From Anastatus disparis (Eukaryota; Arthropoda; Insecta; Hymenoptera; Eupelmidae): a DNA stretch of 64,000 nt. The notes under the pieces are model-generated. The model ran no database searches, was not told where the DNA came from, and saw nothing but the letters and a program-made list of their open reading frames with translations. Made by a program: the position numbers and the translations under genes. Every line of letters begins with the position of its first letter. Positions within the stretch are counted from its first letter, which is position 1. Shown in pieces: positions 36,600 through 48,734 of this stretch. The DNA lies in contig JAFFSR010000015.1 in the NCBI GenBank assembly GCA_017163975.1, positions 998,501 to 1,062,500 of the forward strand. Reading direction: 5' to 3'.

Positions 36600-39540
36600 A
36601 CAGATAAAACAGAATAATTATTCAAATAAAATAAGCAGTTTATTTGAAATCAAATATTTTATTTGGTTGATAGAACAAAATGAATTTAAATGAATATATA
36701 TTGAATTGAACTAAATTATTTGTTCGAATGAAATAAATTAGTTTTGAATTAAAAACACGTTTATTTGAATGAGCATTTATTTAAAATAACCCAAAATTTA
36801 GTTGGATAAAACAGAATAATTACTTAAATGAAATAAGCGGTTTATTTGAAATCAAATATTTCATTTGTTTGATAGAACAAAATTATTTTGAATAAATATA
36901 TATTGAATTGAACTAAATTATTTGTTCGAGTGGAATAAATTAGTTTTGAATTGAAGACACGATTATTGGAATTAGCATTTATTTGAAATCACCAACATTT
37001 AGTTGGATAAAACAGAATAATTATTCAAATAAAATAAGCGGTTTATTTGAAATCAAATATTTCATTTGTTTGATAGAACAAAATGAATTTGAATCAACAT
37101 ATATTGAATTAAACTAAATTATTTGTTCGACTAAAATAAATTAGTTTTGAATTAAAAACACGTTTATATGAATTAGCAATTATTTGAAATAACCTACATT
37201 TAGTTGGATAAAACAGAATAATTATTTAAATTAAACAAACGGTTTATTTGAAATCAAATATTTGATTTGGTTAATAGCACAAAATTATTTTGAATGAATA
37301 TATATTAAATTGAACTAAATTAATTGTTCAAATGAAATGAATTAGTTTTGAATTAAAAACACGTTTATTTGAATTAGCATTTATTTGAAATAACCAACAA
37401 TTAGTTGGATAAAACAGAATAATTATTCAAATGAAACAAACGGTTTATTTGAAATCAAATATTTCATTTGTTTAATAGAACAAAATTATTTTTAATAAAT
37501 ATATATTGAATTGAACTAAATTATTTGTTCGAATGAAATAAATTAGTTTTGAATTAAAAAAACCCGATTGTTTGAATTAGCATTTATTTGGAATCACCAA
37601 CATTTGGTTGGATAAAACAGAATAATTATTCAAATAAAATAAGCGGTTTATTTGAAATCAAATATTTCATTTGTTTGATAGAAACAAAATGAATTTGAAT
37701 AAATATATATTGAATTAAGAGGAGGCCGTATCATTCTGTCCTTGTCTAATCTCAATTTTCTTTATTATTAATAAATCAAATATTTTCATAGAAAAGTAAG
37801 ACAACCGCCCAATAGAGCAAAAGTCAAGCAAACGATTCTTTTTTATGAAAAAATATGAAATTTTGATTATTTTTTGAGTGAAGTCTGAAACGGAAAAACA
37901 GTTGAATCAACTCAATCAAGTTCGATTGTTTTTCCGTTTCAGACTTCACTCAAAAAATAATCAAAATTTCATATTTCTTCATAAAAAAGAATCGTTTGCT
38001 TGTCTTTTGCTCTATTGGGCGGTTGTCTTACTTTTCTATGAGAATATTTAATTTATTAATAATAAAGAAAATTTAGATTAGACAAGGACAGAATGATACG
38101 GCCGCCTCTTAAACTAAATTATTTGTTTGAATAAAATAAATTAGTTTTGAATTAAAAACACGTTTATTTGAATTAGCATTTATTTGAAATAACCAACAAT
38201 TAGTTGGATAAAACAGAATAATTATTTAAATGAAACAAACGGTTTACTTGAAATCAAATATTTCATTTGTTTAATAAAACAAAATTATTTTTAATAAATA
38301 TATATTGAATTGAACTAAATTATATGTTCGAATGAAATAAATAAGTTTTGAATTAAAAACACTTTTATTTGAATTAGCATTTATTTGAAATAACCATAAT
38401 TTAGTTGGATAAAACAGAATAATTATTTAAATCATACTAACGGTTTATTTGAAATCAAATATTTCATTTGTTTAATAGAACAAAATGAATTTGAATAAAT
38501 ATATATTGAATTAAACTAAATTATTTGTTCGATTAAAATAAATTAGTTTTGAATTAAAAACACGTTTATTTGAATTAGCATTTATTTCAAATAACCAACA
38601 TTTAGTTGGATAAAACAGAATCATTATTGAAATGAAATAAACGGTTCATTTAAAATCAAATATTTCATTTGTTTAATAGAACAAAATTATTTTTAATAAA
38701 TATATATATTATTGAACTAAATTATATGTTCGAATGAAATAAATTAGTTTTGAATTAAAAACACGTTTATTTGAATTAGCATTTATGTGAAATAACCAAC
38801 ATTTAGTTGGATAAAACAGAATAATTATTCAAATGAAACAAACGGTTTATTTGAAATCAAATATTTCATTTGTTTAATAGAACAAAATTATTTTGAATAC
38901 ATATATATTGAATTAAACTGAATTATTTGTTCGAATGAAATAAATTAGTTTTGAATTAAAAACGCGATTATTTGAATAAGCATTTATTTGAAATAACCAA
39001 AATTTAGTTGGATAAAACAGAATAATTATGCAAATGAAATAACTGGTTTATTTAGAATCAAATATTTCATTTGTTTAATAAAACAAAATTATTTTGAATA
39101 AATATATATTGAATTGAACTAAATTATTTGTTCGAATGAAATAAATTAGTTTTATATTAAAAACACGTTTATTTGAATTAGCATTTATTTGAAATAACAT
39201 TTAGTTGGATAAAACAGAATAATTATTTAAATAAAACAAACGGTTTATTTAAAATCAAATATTACATTTGTTTAATAGAACAAAATTATTTTGAATACAT
39301 ATATATTGAATTGAACTAAATTATTTGTTCGAGTAAATTAAATTAGTTTTGAATTGAAGACACGATTATTGGAAATAGCATTTATTTGAAATCACCAACA
39401 TTTAGTTGGATAAAACAGAATAATTATTCAAATAAAATAAGCGGTTTATTTGAAATCAAATATTTCATTTTTTTGATAGAACAAAATAAATTTGAATCAA
39501 TCTATATTAAATTAAACTAAATTATTTGTTTCAATAAAAC
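36600..39540. repeat. 201-bp satellite, about 12-13 copies
   Basis: The landmark GTTGGATAAAACAGAATAAT recurs at 36801, 37002, 37203, 37404, 37607 and onward to about 39410, with a 201-base step. Copies differ by point changes. A MITE at 37715-38112 splits one copy. Each unit contains CAAATATTTCATTTG, a small palindrome. Confidence 0.9.
37715..38112 (+). mobile_element. TTAA-flanked palindromic MITE in the 201-bp satellite
   Basis: TTAA at 37715-37718 and 38109-38112; ends GAGGAGGCCGTATCATTCTG and ...GATACGGCCGCCTC. Neighbouring satellite copies read TTGAATTAAACTAAATT at the same place (near 37108), so the empty target is visible in the same array. The interior forms a near-perfect hairpin around 37905. 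Confidence 0.95.
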
Positions 39541-39890
39541 AAATTAGATAGATAGATAGATATTAATTTATTTTGTAAAAGAGTACAAGAAGGCATGTAA
39601 TACATCAAGCAATAAATAATAATTCTGTATAAAGTATCGCACATAATATGATAAGATATCACAGTCAAATATTAAAATTAATATATAATACTGTATCAGT
39701 AAGTCACTATGTAAAAGCGATATTACAGACTACTCTAAATACACGCAGAAAGCATGAAAACATAAATTACCATAAAAACAGTCTTAAATATCTATCGGTC
39801 ATAAAATTAAAATCAAATTAAAATCAAATAACACAATTTAAAAGATAAAGCATAAAGCATAGTCATGACGTCAAATAAAAATAAAATTGG
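39541..39890 (-). mobile_element. 3' end of a LINE-like element (minus strand)
   Basis: On the minus strand the sequence ends AAATAAATTAATATCTATCTATC, i.e. a TATC-repeat tail after an AATAAA-like word (read 39543-39575 reversed). Such tails are typical of CR1-type LINEs. Nothing codable remains and the family is unknown. Confidence 0.4.
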
Positions 39891-40479
39891 ACAAAACAAT
39901 GCACTGAAAAAAAGAAATGTTAAATTCAAAGAAATATATTTTGTAAAAATGAAAATGTTTGAATCAAACAACTGATTGCTTGAAACAAACAAGACATATT
40001 TGAAATCGGTGAATATTTTTTTGAAAACAAAAAATAATTTATTTGAAAGATAAATTTATTGTTCCAAAGAAAGTTTATTTAATTCTAAAAATGCATTTTT
40101 TAAAATAAGAAAATGGAATTTTTAAATTAAATGAAAATATTTTAAAACAATTCAAAAATATCTTTAAATAAATATTTATTTAAATTAAAAAAATTATCTT
40201 TTGAATTTAAAAAAATTTTTATTAATTCATTAGAAAACTTATTTAATCAATCGTTTGCTTGATCTAAATAAATATTTACTTAAATCAAGCATACTAAATT
40301 TAATTTTAAAAAATCTTTAATTAAATTAAAAGAATGATTTATTCAAAGCTAGTATGTTAAAAATTTAAAAAAATAGTTATTCAAAAGAAAAAAGGTGTGT
40401 TCCAAACAAACAAATACTTTTTTAAATCAATGTTTCTCTAATTCAAAAAAAATAATTTTATTATCTTAAAGAAATAATT

Positions 40480-41779
40480 TTTTGTTTCAAAGATTTTGGT
40501 GATTTAATGAAGTATTCAATTCTTTGGCTTAGTAGTAAAAAAGTAAAGATATGAAGTCTTTAAATTGATCAAATAAATCTTTGTTTCAAACATATAAATC
40601 ATTGTTTTATACAATCATAATTGACTGTTAAAGAAATTATTTGCTTGATTAAAAGAAATTATAAAGGCGGATTTCGAGACAGTATTTTTTCAAAACAAAA
40701 CATTGATTGACAAAGTTAATCAAATGATTTTTTTGTTTTAAAGAATTCGGTAATATCATCAAGCCTTCAATTCTTTGATTTAAGACTAAGAGAGTAGACA
40801 TACGAATTTTTTAAATTTATAAAATGAATCTTTATTTCAAATTAATAATTATTTGTTCTATACAATCATACTTTACTGTAAAAGAAATTATTTGTTTGAT
40901 CCAAAGAAATTATTGGAAAATTTGAAAAAACTATTTTTTAAAAACAAAACATCGATTAACAGAATTAAAAAAAATGGTGTTTGTTTTAAAGAATTTGGTA
41001 TTATAATCAAGCATTTGATTCTTTGATTTAGGAGTAAGAGAGTAAACATGCGAATTCATTGAATTGATCAAATGAATCTTTGTTTCAAATAAATAATTAT
41101 TTGTTTCATGCAATCATATTTGACTGTAAAAGAAATCGTTTGATTGATTCCAAGAAATAATTAAGGAGAATATGAAAACAGTATTTTTTCAAACCAAATC
41201 ATTGATTCACAGATATAAAAAAATGGTTTTTTTGTTTTAAAGAATTTGGTAATATAATCTAGCATTCGATTTTTTGATTTAGAAGTAAGAAAGTAATCAT
41301 ACGAATTCTTTGATTCGATCAAAAGAATCTTTGTTTCAAATAAATAATTATTTGTTTTATAAAACTATAATTGCCCGTGAAAGAAATTATTTGTTTGAGT
41401 CAAAGAAATTATTAAGGAGAATTAGAAAACAGTATTTCTTCAAAACAAAACATTGATTTACAGATTTAAAAAAATGGTTTTTTTGTTTTGAAGAAATTAG
41501 TAATATAATCAAGCATTTAATTTTTTTATTTATGAGTAGGAAATTAAACATACAGATTCTTTGAATTTATAAAATGAAGCTTTCTTTTAAAAAAATAATT
41601 ATTTGTTTTAATCAATCATACTTGACTGTAAAAGAAACGGTTTGTTTAATTCAAAGAAATCATTATTGATAATTTCAAAACAGTATATTTTCAAAACGAA
41701 AATTTAATTGACAGTATCTAAAAAAATTGATTTTTTTGTTTTATAGAATTCGGTTATATAATCAAGCATTCGATTCTTT
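40480..41779. repeat. ~250-base tandem repeat, about five copies
   Basis: The landmark TTTGTTTTAAAGAATT.GGT recurs with AAGAATT at 40741, 40989, 41239, 41491 and ~41743 (248-252 step), each followed by ATAATCAAGCATTCGATTCT. The last copy is broken at 41780 by the hAT-like element. 39907-40480 is AT-rich sequence of the same style without a clear period. Confidence 0.85.
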
Positions 41780-42543
41780 CAGTGCCGGATTTACCTATGG
41801 GCACTTGGGGCACAGGCCCCAGGGCCTCCACCAGTCAAGGGCCCCCACAAAATATATCTGTTTTTTTAATACTTTGAATCTACTATTCGTGAATTATTTT
41901 ATATGTTTATTAAAGATTTTACTGGTTTTTCGAACAAATTTCGAAGAAAAATTATTTTTAAATTATTTTAAAATTATTAATTGTTGCCTTGTCAACTAGA
42001 GAAAGTATCGCATCTTGCAAGCAATATTTACAATCTATAATGATAAATATGACCATTTCCTTGACTAAAATGTACCGTTTGGTACTAGTATATTTCGATT
42101 ATAACATCTAATGTGATTAAGATAGAGCTGTCTATATCTTACTGATGATGAACTAACAGACAGTCTCGTGCTCGAAACATATACTTTTTTGATCTTTTCG
42201 AAGTTAGTTTTTTTCTTCTCTGGTTTCGATTCAGTTCTGTAAAAAAACAGAATAGTCATTATATCAGGAGATTCTTTAAAAATAATTTTTCTTCGAGATT
42301 TGTTCGTAAAATCTTTAATAAATATGATTTTTTCTTTACTCATTGAATTTAAAGATTAAAACTTTTGAGGTTAGCATATGCTTTACTAAAAATTACTAAA
42401 AATGAGAATGCCTATATAAAAATTTATATGTATAACTTGTACCTTGTAAGAATATGTTTCACCTCATACTGATTTTTTATCATAGTTAAAATATTTCAGC
42501 AAATTTACGTACATCAAATTAATAATTTTTAATTGGTTAAAGT

Positions 42544-42747
42544 TGAGGTAAATAAATGTACACAAATAAGATTTTATTTATTATAAAAAAATATTAAGTT
42601 TTATTTGTGGCAGCTTACAAGGACGTCAGAAATTAGTCTGACTAGAAAACAATAAAATAATCAATAATAATAAATGAACATGAATATAGCTGTGCCGCCA
42701 ACTTCATAAATCAAACTTTCGAACATTTGTTCGATATGTTCGCCACA
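42544..42747 (-). repeat. Gypsy-2 3' LTR (minus strand)
   Basis: Plus-strand limits TGAGGTAAAT...TTCGCCACA. Differs from the other LTR by a handful of bases and indels (for example TTTGTGGCAG against TTTGAGTCAG), so the insertion is fairly young. The polypurine tract lies next to it at 42748-42758 (minus-strand CAGAGGGGTAA). Confidence 0.95.
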
Positions 42748-43811
42748 TTACCCCTCTGAGGAGTAAATAAAACCAGGTTTATTAGGAAAATGAACTTTCC
42801 GACCTGAACGGGTCTTATGTTCTGGTTTTGATGGCAATGATGTAAGTACAGATGGCGATGACGGTAATACCTTAGACTCTGGTAAAGATGATTGGGTAGA
42901 TGATGGTGTAGAATTTTCTTGTTCTTCAAAAACAAAGGCAGGTTTAACACGATCGATTGATACCTTATTTGGTTTGTTGTTGATCTTCAGCGTGATGGTC
43001 TTGTTGTCGCGATCAATGACTTCATAAGGTCCACGATAAGGTGGTTGAAGAGATCTACGCTCCGGTCCTTCCCGTAAAAATGCATGCGTACAAGAAGAAA
43101 GTTCCTTGAAAACAAAGGTTCCGGGTCTAGAATGTCCTGATGCTGGTGTTGGTCGAAGACGAGACATATGCTCACGTAAACATGTGAGAAAGTTTGTTAA
43201 ATCCTCAGCATTTGGAGCGTTAGATACAAACATTTCCCCAGGGAGCCGAAGAGGTTCACCGTAAACAAGCTCCGCTGATGAAGCTTGAATGTCAACTCTA
43301 AAAGCTGAACGGATTCCCAATAAAACAAGTGGTAGAGCTTCTACCAAGCCTTAAGAACCTCTATCAGATGTCACGACCTGAGGACAACCAAAGCGAGAAA
43401 TCCAGCAACTGAGAAATGCTTGGATAACAGATTCTGCAGTAATGCACTCCAATGGAGAAACTCCAGGCCAACGAGTAAATCGATCAACTACAGTTAAACA
43501 ATATCTAAAATTATTTACAAGAGGATGAGGACCGATAATATCTACGTGAATTTGTGAAAACCGATGTGAGGGTGAATCAAAAACGCCAATTGGTGACATT
43601 ACATGTCGAGAAATCTTAGATCTTTGACACTCCAAACAAGAACGAGCCCAACTTCGACAATCTTTTTTAATTGAAGGCCAAACAAAGCGATCGCTAACAA
43701 GCTTAGCTGTAGCATTGGCACCAGGGTGGCTGAGATTGTGGAGCTGTTCAAAAATTTGTCGACGAAACGGAGTTGAGAGAAATGGTCTTGATTTACCAGT
43801 TGATGTGTCAC
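42748..43811 (-). pseudogene. Gypsy-2 integrase, internal deletion
   Basis: From the hairpin insertion rightwards on the minus strand: part of the HHCC finger (LHNLSHPGANA and CLECQRSK), the core with HVDIIGPHPL (first aspartate) and TSDRGS (second aspartate, near 43355), then a stop. The next piece starts GLVEALPLVLLGIRSA in another frame (to 42748). The intervening part, including the third catalytic residue, is absent. The C-terminal tail has GPYEVIDRD and a basic end. Confidence 0.85.
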
Positions 43812-43816
43812 AATAT

Positions 43817-45678
43817 GGGACGTTTCAGGTCAACTCACCGAACAAAAAAATAAAATTCGTTGTAAATCTGTGAAAATGTTCCATTTCATACCCAAAATAT
43901 ACAAAAAAATTTTCAGAGGTATAGATCCAATGGATTAAGAGTAATGAGTAATGAAATATTGTGATTTTTCAAAATTTTTGGTGAATTCATCAAATTAATA
44001 ATTTTTTTACTCAAAAACTAAGGGTCCTAGAGATGTACTTATGAAGACATTTCTTGTTGCAAATTAAGCGTAGAATCAGCACAAATTTTTTTAAATCTCA
44101 AGATTGCTATCTTCTGATTGGTCCACTTTGTTATTTCATATAATTTGCAATTACTTGAGTTCGAACAGGTTGATTTCACTCCTGTTGGAGTATGTTATGT
44201 CTTCTGATAACATATTGAAGTAAGCTTTTTGCTCCACTTGGCTCGAGCCCTAGGAGAGGAGCTATAGAACTTTGAATATTGAAAAATTTTTAATTTTGAA
44301 TTTAACACATACATCAACATTTTCTTCTTCGATGTTCATAGATCATACAATATACGAATGCATGATTGTCTAAATATTTTAACATTTATCTATTTCTTTA
44401 TGATGCAAGTGTTTTATTAAAATATTAATTATGCATTACGTACACATCATCAAGATATACTCATAAACAAGAAAATTTTATTCGTTTAACTAATTTGTCA
44501 TTATAACTATTTTGCATACGTATTAAAAAATTATTTAAATATACATATTTAGGAATTAAAATTAATACTATATATCTGGAAATAAAAAGGATAAAGTTAA
44601 ATAAATTCTATACGGATAAAATTTATTCAATATAAAAATTTATTACAAAATGAAAGAATCTGTTATTTGTGTATTCTGTAACTTTTAACAAGTACTTCTT
44701 AATTTATCTCATTTTTCTGAAAATAAATTACTCAAAATTTTTTTTTAAATTGAAATGGTATTTTAAAATTATAATGTCATTAGAGTGGAGATAAATTAAG
44801 AAGTACTTGTTAAAAGTTACAGAATACACAAATAACAGATTCTTTCATTTTGTAATAAATTTTTATATTGAATAAATTTTATCCGTATAGAATTTATTTA
44901 ACTTTATCCTTTTTATTTCCAGATATATAGTATTAATTTTAATTCCTAAATATGTATATTTAAATAATTTTTTAATACGTATGCAAAATAGTTATAATGA
45001 CAAATTAGTTAAACGAATAAAATTTTCTTGTTTATGAGTGTATCTTGATGATGTGTACGTAATGCATAATTAATATTTTAATAAAGCACTTGCATCATAA
45101 AGAAATAGATAAATGTTAAAATATTTAGACAATCATGCATTCGTATATTGTATGATCTATGAACATCGAAGAAGAAAATGTTGATATATGTTAAATTCAA
45201 AATTAAAAATTTTTCAATATTCAAAGTTCTATAGCTCCTCTCCTAGGGCTCGAGCCAAGTGGAGCAAAAGCTTACTTCAATATGTTATCAGAAGACATAA
45301 CATACTCCAACAGGAGTGAAATCAACCTGTTCGAACTCAAGTAATTGCAAATTATATGAAATAACAAAGTGGACCAATCAGAAGATAGCAATCTTGAGAT
45401 TTAAAAAAATTTGTGCTGATTCTACGCTTAATTTGCAACAAGAAATGTCTTCATAAGTACATCTCTAGGACCCTTAGTTTTTGAGTAAAAAAATTATTAA
45501 TTTGATGAATTCACCAAAAATTTTGAAAAATCACAATATTTCATTACTCATTACTCTTAATCCATTGGATCTATACCTCTGAAAATTTTTTTGTATATTT
45601 TGGGTATGAAATGGAACATTTTCACAGATTTACAACGAATTTTATTTTTTTGTTCGGTGAGTTGACCTGAAACGTCCC
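43817..45678. mobile_element. 1.86 kb hairpin (fold-back) insertion in Gypsy-2 pol
   Basis: Arms 43817-44711 and 44788-45678 are near-perfect reverse complements around a 76-base loop. Ends GGGACGTTTCAGGTCAACTC and its complement. Flanked by ATAT on both sides (43813-43816, 45679-45682), or by TA if TATGGGAC is taken as the end. No coding capacity. It lies between RNase H and the integrase finger of Gypsy-2. Confidence 0.9.
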
Positions 45679-45682
45679 ATAT

Positions 45683-46704
45683 ACAAATACTCCAGAACCT
45701 GAAAGTTGAACTTTTTTAAGTTTAAGTGACGGCTCTTGTAAATAGTTTTTAATTTCATCATCATTATCTTGAAATTCAGCAAGCTTTTTGTAATCCAAAG
45801 GCATGCAAATTGCTTCAATGCGAGAAAGTGTATCAGCAACAACGTTCTCCGCTCCACTGATATGTTGAATATCCCTTGTAAACTCGGAGATGAATGAAAC
45901 TTGATTTCTCTGTACAGGTGGTAACTTATCCTTTTTTTGTTGAAAGATATAAGTTAAAGGCTTATGATCAGTAAAAATCATAAAATGGTGACCTTCAAGA
46001 AAATGACGAAAATGTTGAACCGATTCGTAAATAACAAGAAGTTCTCGGTAACAAGCTGGTGAATCACCCTGCTTTTTGGTCATTTTTTTAGAAAAAAATG
46101 CAAGAGGTTGCCAAGAATCATCAACCAATTGTTGAAGATATCCTCCAATAGCAGAGTTTGAAGCATCAGTAAAAAGTCCAAGAGGAACACCAATTCGAGG
46201 ATGAACCAAAAGAGTAGCCGAAGATAAACAATCTTTACAAGCTTTAAAATCTTTTTCTAACTCAGTTGTCCACGGTACTTTTTGAGAGCCTTTAAATAAG
46301 AGTTTACTAATAGCTTCATGAAGAGGTGATTAGAACTCTGAAGCATGTGGGATGAATCTACGATAAAAATCGATCATGCCAAGAAAACGACGCAAGCCTT
46401 GTGCAGTTTGCGGCATAGTGAATTCTTGAATGGCCTTGATACGATCTTCAGAAGGTCGAATTCCAGAAACTGATACTGTATATCCAAGAAAATCTAATTC
46501 TAAAACTCCAAAAACACACTTAGATGAATTAATGACTATCCCATATTGAGAAAGACGTTCGAACAATATTTTCAAATGATGTTTATGCTCATCAACAGAT
46601 CGAGAGACCTGTAAACTCGTAGAGATCAAAAGGGGTGGTGATTGCAGTTTTACAGATGGCGTCCTTGAAAACCGGGATTTGATTCTAAGCTTTAACAAGA
46701 TCAA
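45683..46704 (-). pseudogene. Gypsy-2 RT C-terminal part and RNase H
   Basis: 46704-46330 has the RT thumb (VDEHKHHLKILFERL, FLGYTVSVSG, FLGMIDFYRRFIPHASEF) and ends in a stop. RNase H (46209 downward) has GLFTDASNSAIGGYL, FFSKKM, TDHKPL and VVADTLSR. The RT segment carrying the YxDD box is missing: TPFDLYEFT joins near 46610 to VSRSVDEH in a different frame. The last ~20 codons at 45622-45682 belong to the hairpin insertion. Confidence 0.85.
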
Positions 46705-47546
46705 TTTTTGAAAATATTGTACAGATATCTAAATTACAAGTGAAATCATGAATGTGACGCACCGGATAACAGTCAGGAATGGTACGACTGTTTAGACTAC
46801 GATAATCGCCACAGGGTCGGCAATCAAAATTTCCTTTCGGAGCTAAATGTAATGGCGATGACCAACAACTCTCCGAAGAACGAGCAGTGCCAGCTTCCAT
46901 CATATCATCGAACTGCTTCTTTGCAATTTTAAATTTATCCGGAGCTAAACGTCTAGGAGCGCTTGAAACCGGTGGACCTGGTGAAGTTCGAATATGATGA
47001 ACTGTTTTGTGTTTGATTTCACTATCTCTTCCGCAAGGCCGAGTCAAATCGGGAAACTCAGCAAGGATACAGGTGAATTCAGGCGATGAACATGTGTCAA
47101 GAGTTTTCACGCTTAACTGAAAAACTTTCCTTACTTGAGCATCTGTGCGCAAACCAGTAGTACCATCGATTAAAACTTTCATATGACAATCAGGTAATAA
47201 ATGGAAATAAGAAAGAAAATCAGAACCTATTATAGGAACGTTAACATCTGCAATAACAAACTTCCATTTGAAAACTCGCCGAAGACCAAAATTGAGGTTA
47301 AGATTTATAAAACCAAAAGTTCTGATCTTACTGCTGTTTGCTGCACTCAGGTCAAAATCAGCTGTAGAGAGACGTATCTGAACGATGAGGAAAACAACAA
47401 ATATCGGAGCCAGTATCAATTAAGTAATCTCGTTTAGTAGTCCGATCTGTAACAAAGAGACGGCTCCGTGGAGAAAGGCAGTTAGTTGCCGTCCTTACGA
47501 ACTGCCGCTGAGGTTTTCCGAACTGTAGGTGCAAGGCTGTATGCAC
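46705..47546 (-). pseudogene. Gypsy-2 protease and RT N-terminal part
   Basis: Protease active site YLIDTGSDICCFP near 47435-47400 is intact, but the frame ends at 47358 and the reading continues in another phase (47419-46685) through the flap (IIGSDFLSYFHLLPD), the linker PVSSAPRRLAPDKF, and the RT start (CGDYRSLNSRTIPD, IFSKIDLVKA). It ends in a stop near 46685. Confidence 0.85.
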
Positions 47547-48329
47547 TTTTTCGCTTTATTCTGAAATTTATTATGATACCAACATAACCTTATAGAACTG
47601 AAAGGTTAGGTGCCATAGGAGATACCTCAACAATCTTGTTTGCCAGCTCGGACAATTTTTCTAAAGACATTTCCGATTGCACCGTGAGGATAGCCTAGAC
47701 ATGTAAAGGAAGTCGTCGTAGCTAAAGCTGTCGCAGAAGATTGTCCTGAATTGCAGTTAAACCAGTCAACGTGCGGAGGTGACGAAGAAACTGCGAAGGT
47801 TTACGGTCGCCAAGCTCTTCTTCGTTGATGAGTTGCCTTACACGTTGCTCTTCGGACGCTGATAAACGTTCAATAAGTTTATTACGTAGGTGAGTGAAAG
47901 GGGTATTAGAAGAAAGAAAGGGTTCGTATTAGAAGGAGGGTTATTAATTATATCTTTAACCTCCACAGCAACACGGGTTTCTAGCTGGGAAAAAACATAG
48001 TGAAATTTTGTTACCTCACTTGTAATATTTGATATTACAAATTGAGAGTCCGCTTGCGCAAACCATAAACTTGGTCGGTCAGTCCAAAAGGGTGGTAACT
48101 TGACCGCAACCCGATGAACATTTGGCGCTCGAAAATTTTCATTTACCGCAAAACCCTCTGCAGGAATTTCATTATTATTATTCTGTCGTTGAAACTGCTG
48201 CTGTTGTTGTTGTTGTTGTTGTTGTTCCCGTTGTTGTGCCAATTCCCTGTTCATTCGCTCATTTTCCTCTTGCAGCTGTTCCATCAGCGCACGGAGATCA
48301 GCATAATTCTCGTCTCGAGGAAGCACCAT
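47547..48329 (-). pseudogene. Gypsy-2 gag with polyglutamine, frameshifted
   Basis: Starts with ATG at 48329. An N-terminal acidic/glutamine-rich helix contains an uninterrupted run of ten glutamines, then the capsid motif VKLPPFWTDRPSLWFAQ (near 48085). A frame change near 47900 shifts the reading; the continuation (RLSASEEQRVRQL, FLRHLRTLTG) is visible to about 47720 in the other phase. No zinc knuckle is readable. Gag forms the particle of the element. Confidence 0.85.
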
Positions 48330-48384
48330 GATAACCTGATTCTCTTAAATTCCCGATTTTTTTTTTTATAACTTTATTCTTTTT

Positions 48385-48397
48385 GTCGGGGTCACCA
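48385..48397 (-). promoter_or_regulatory. Gypsy-2 primer binding site
   Basis: On the minus strand, one base after the 5' LTR, TGGTGACCCCGAC: starts with TGG as expected for pairing with a tRNA 3' CCA end. Which tRNA is not determined. Confidence 0.7.
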
Positions 48398-48398
48398 A

Positions 48399-48601
48399 TG
48401 AGGTAAATAAATGTACACAAATAAGATTTTATTTATAATAAAAAATATTAAGTTTTATTTGAGTCAGCTTACAAGGACGTCAGAAATTAGTCTGACTAGA
48501 AAACAATAAAATAATCAATAATAATAAATAAACATGAATATAGCTGCGCCGCCAACTTCATAAATCAAACTTTCGAACATTTGTTCGATATGTTCGCCAC
48601 A
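48399..48601 (-). repeat. Gypsy-2 5' LTR (minus strand)
   Basis: Twin of 42544-42747. On the minus strand it starts TGTGGCGAACATATCG and ends ATTTACCTCA. Confidence 0.95.
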
Positions 48602-48734
48602 AAGTTAAGAGTTATAAATAAAAATATTTTATTTACTAACTAGTACAATTTATTTTCCAATTTTGAATTCCTTACATAGGGCCCCCACATCAACTGTGCT
48701 CCAGGCTCCAACAAATCTAAATCCGGCACTGAAA

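Larger units (their letters stand above)
42544..48605 (-). mobile_element. Gypsy element (Gypsy-2), minus strand
   Basis: Complete LTR to LTR: LTRs 42544-42747 and 48399-48601 (about 204 bases, near-identical), a 4-base target duplication AAGT (42540-42543 and 48602-48605), PBS and PPT in place, and gag then pol on the minus strand. Internally it has lost parts of RT and integrase, has frame changes, and carries a 1.86 kb hairpin insertion. Confidence 0.95.
41780..48731. mobile_element. hAT-like non-autonomous element carrying Gypsy-2
   Basis: Ends CAGTGCCGGATTTA (41780-41793) and TAAATCCGGCACTG (48718-48731), with GGGCCCCCAC subterminal words in inverted orientation on both sides. The end type is like hAT elements. 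Without Gypsy-2 it is about 890 bases and has no transposase; the 92-codon minus-strand frame at 42065-42343 has no recognisable motif. An 8-base target duplication is not evident. Confidence 0.7.

Noticed and set aside
36600..39540. Regular repeats that could suggest a CRISPR array
   Set aside because: The 201-base unit has no unique spacers, and the context is eukaryotic retroelements.
42065..42343. 92-codon minus-strand frame in the hAT-like element, possible transposase remnant
   Set aside because: No transposase motif could be read, and the element is far too short to be autonomous.
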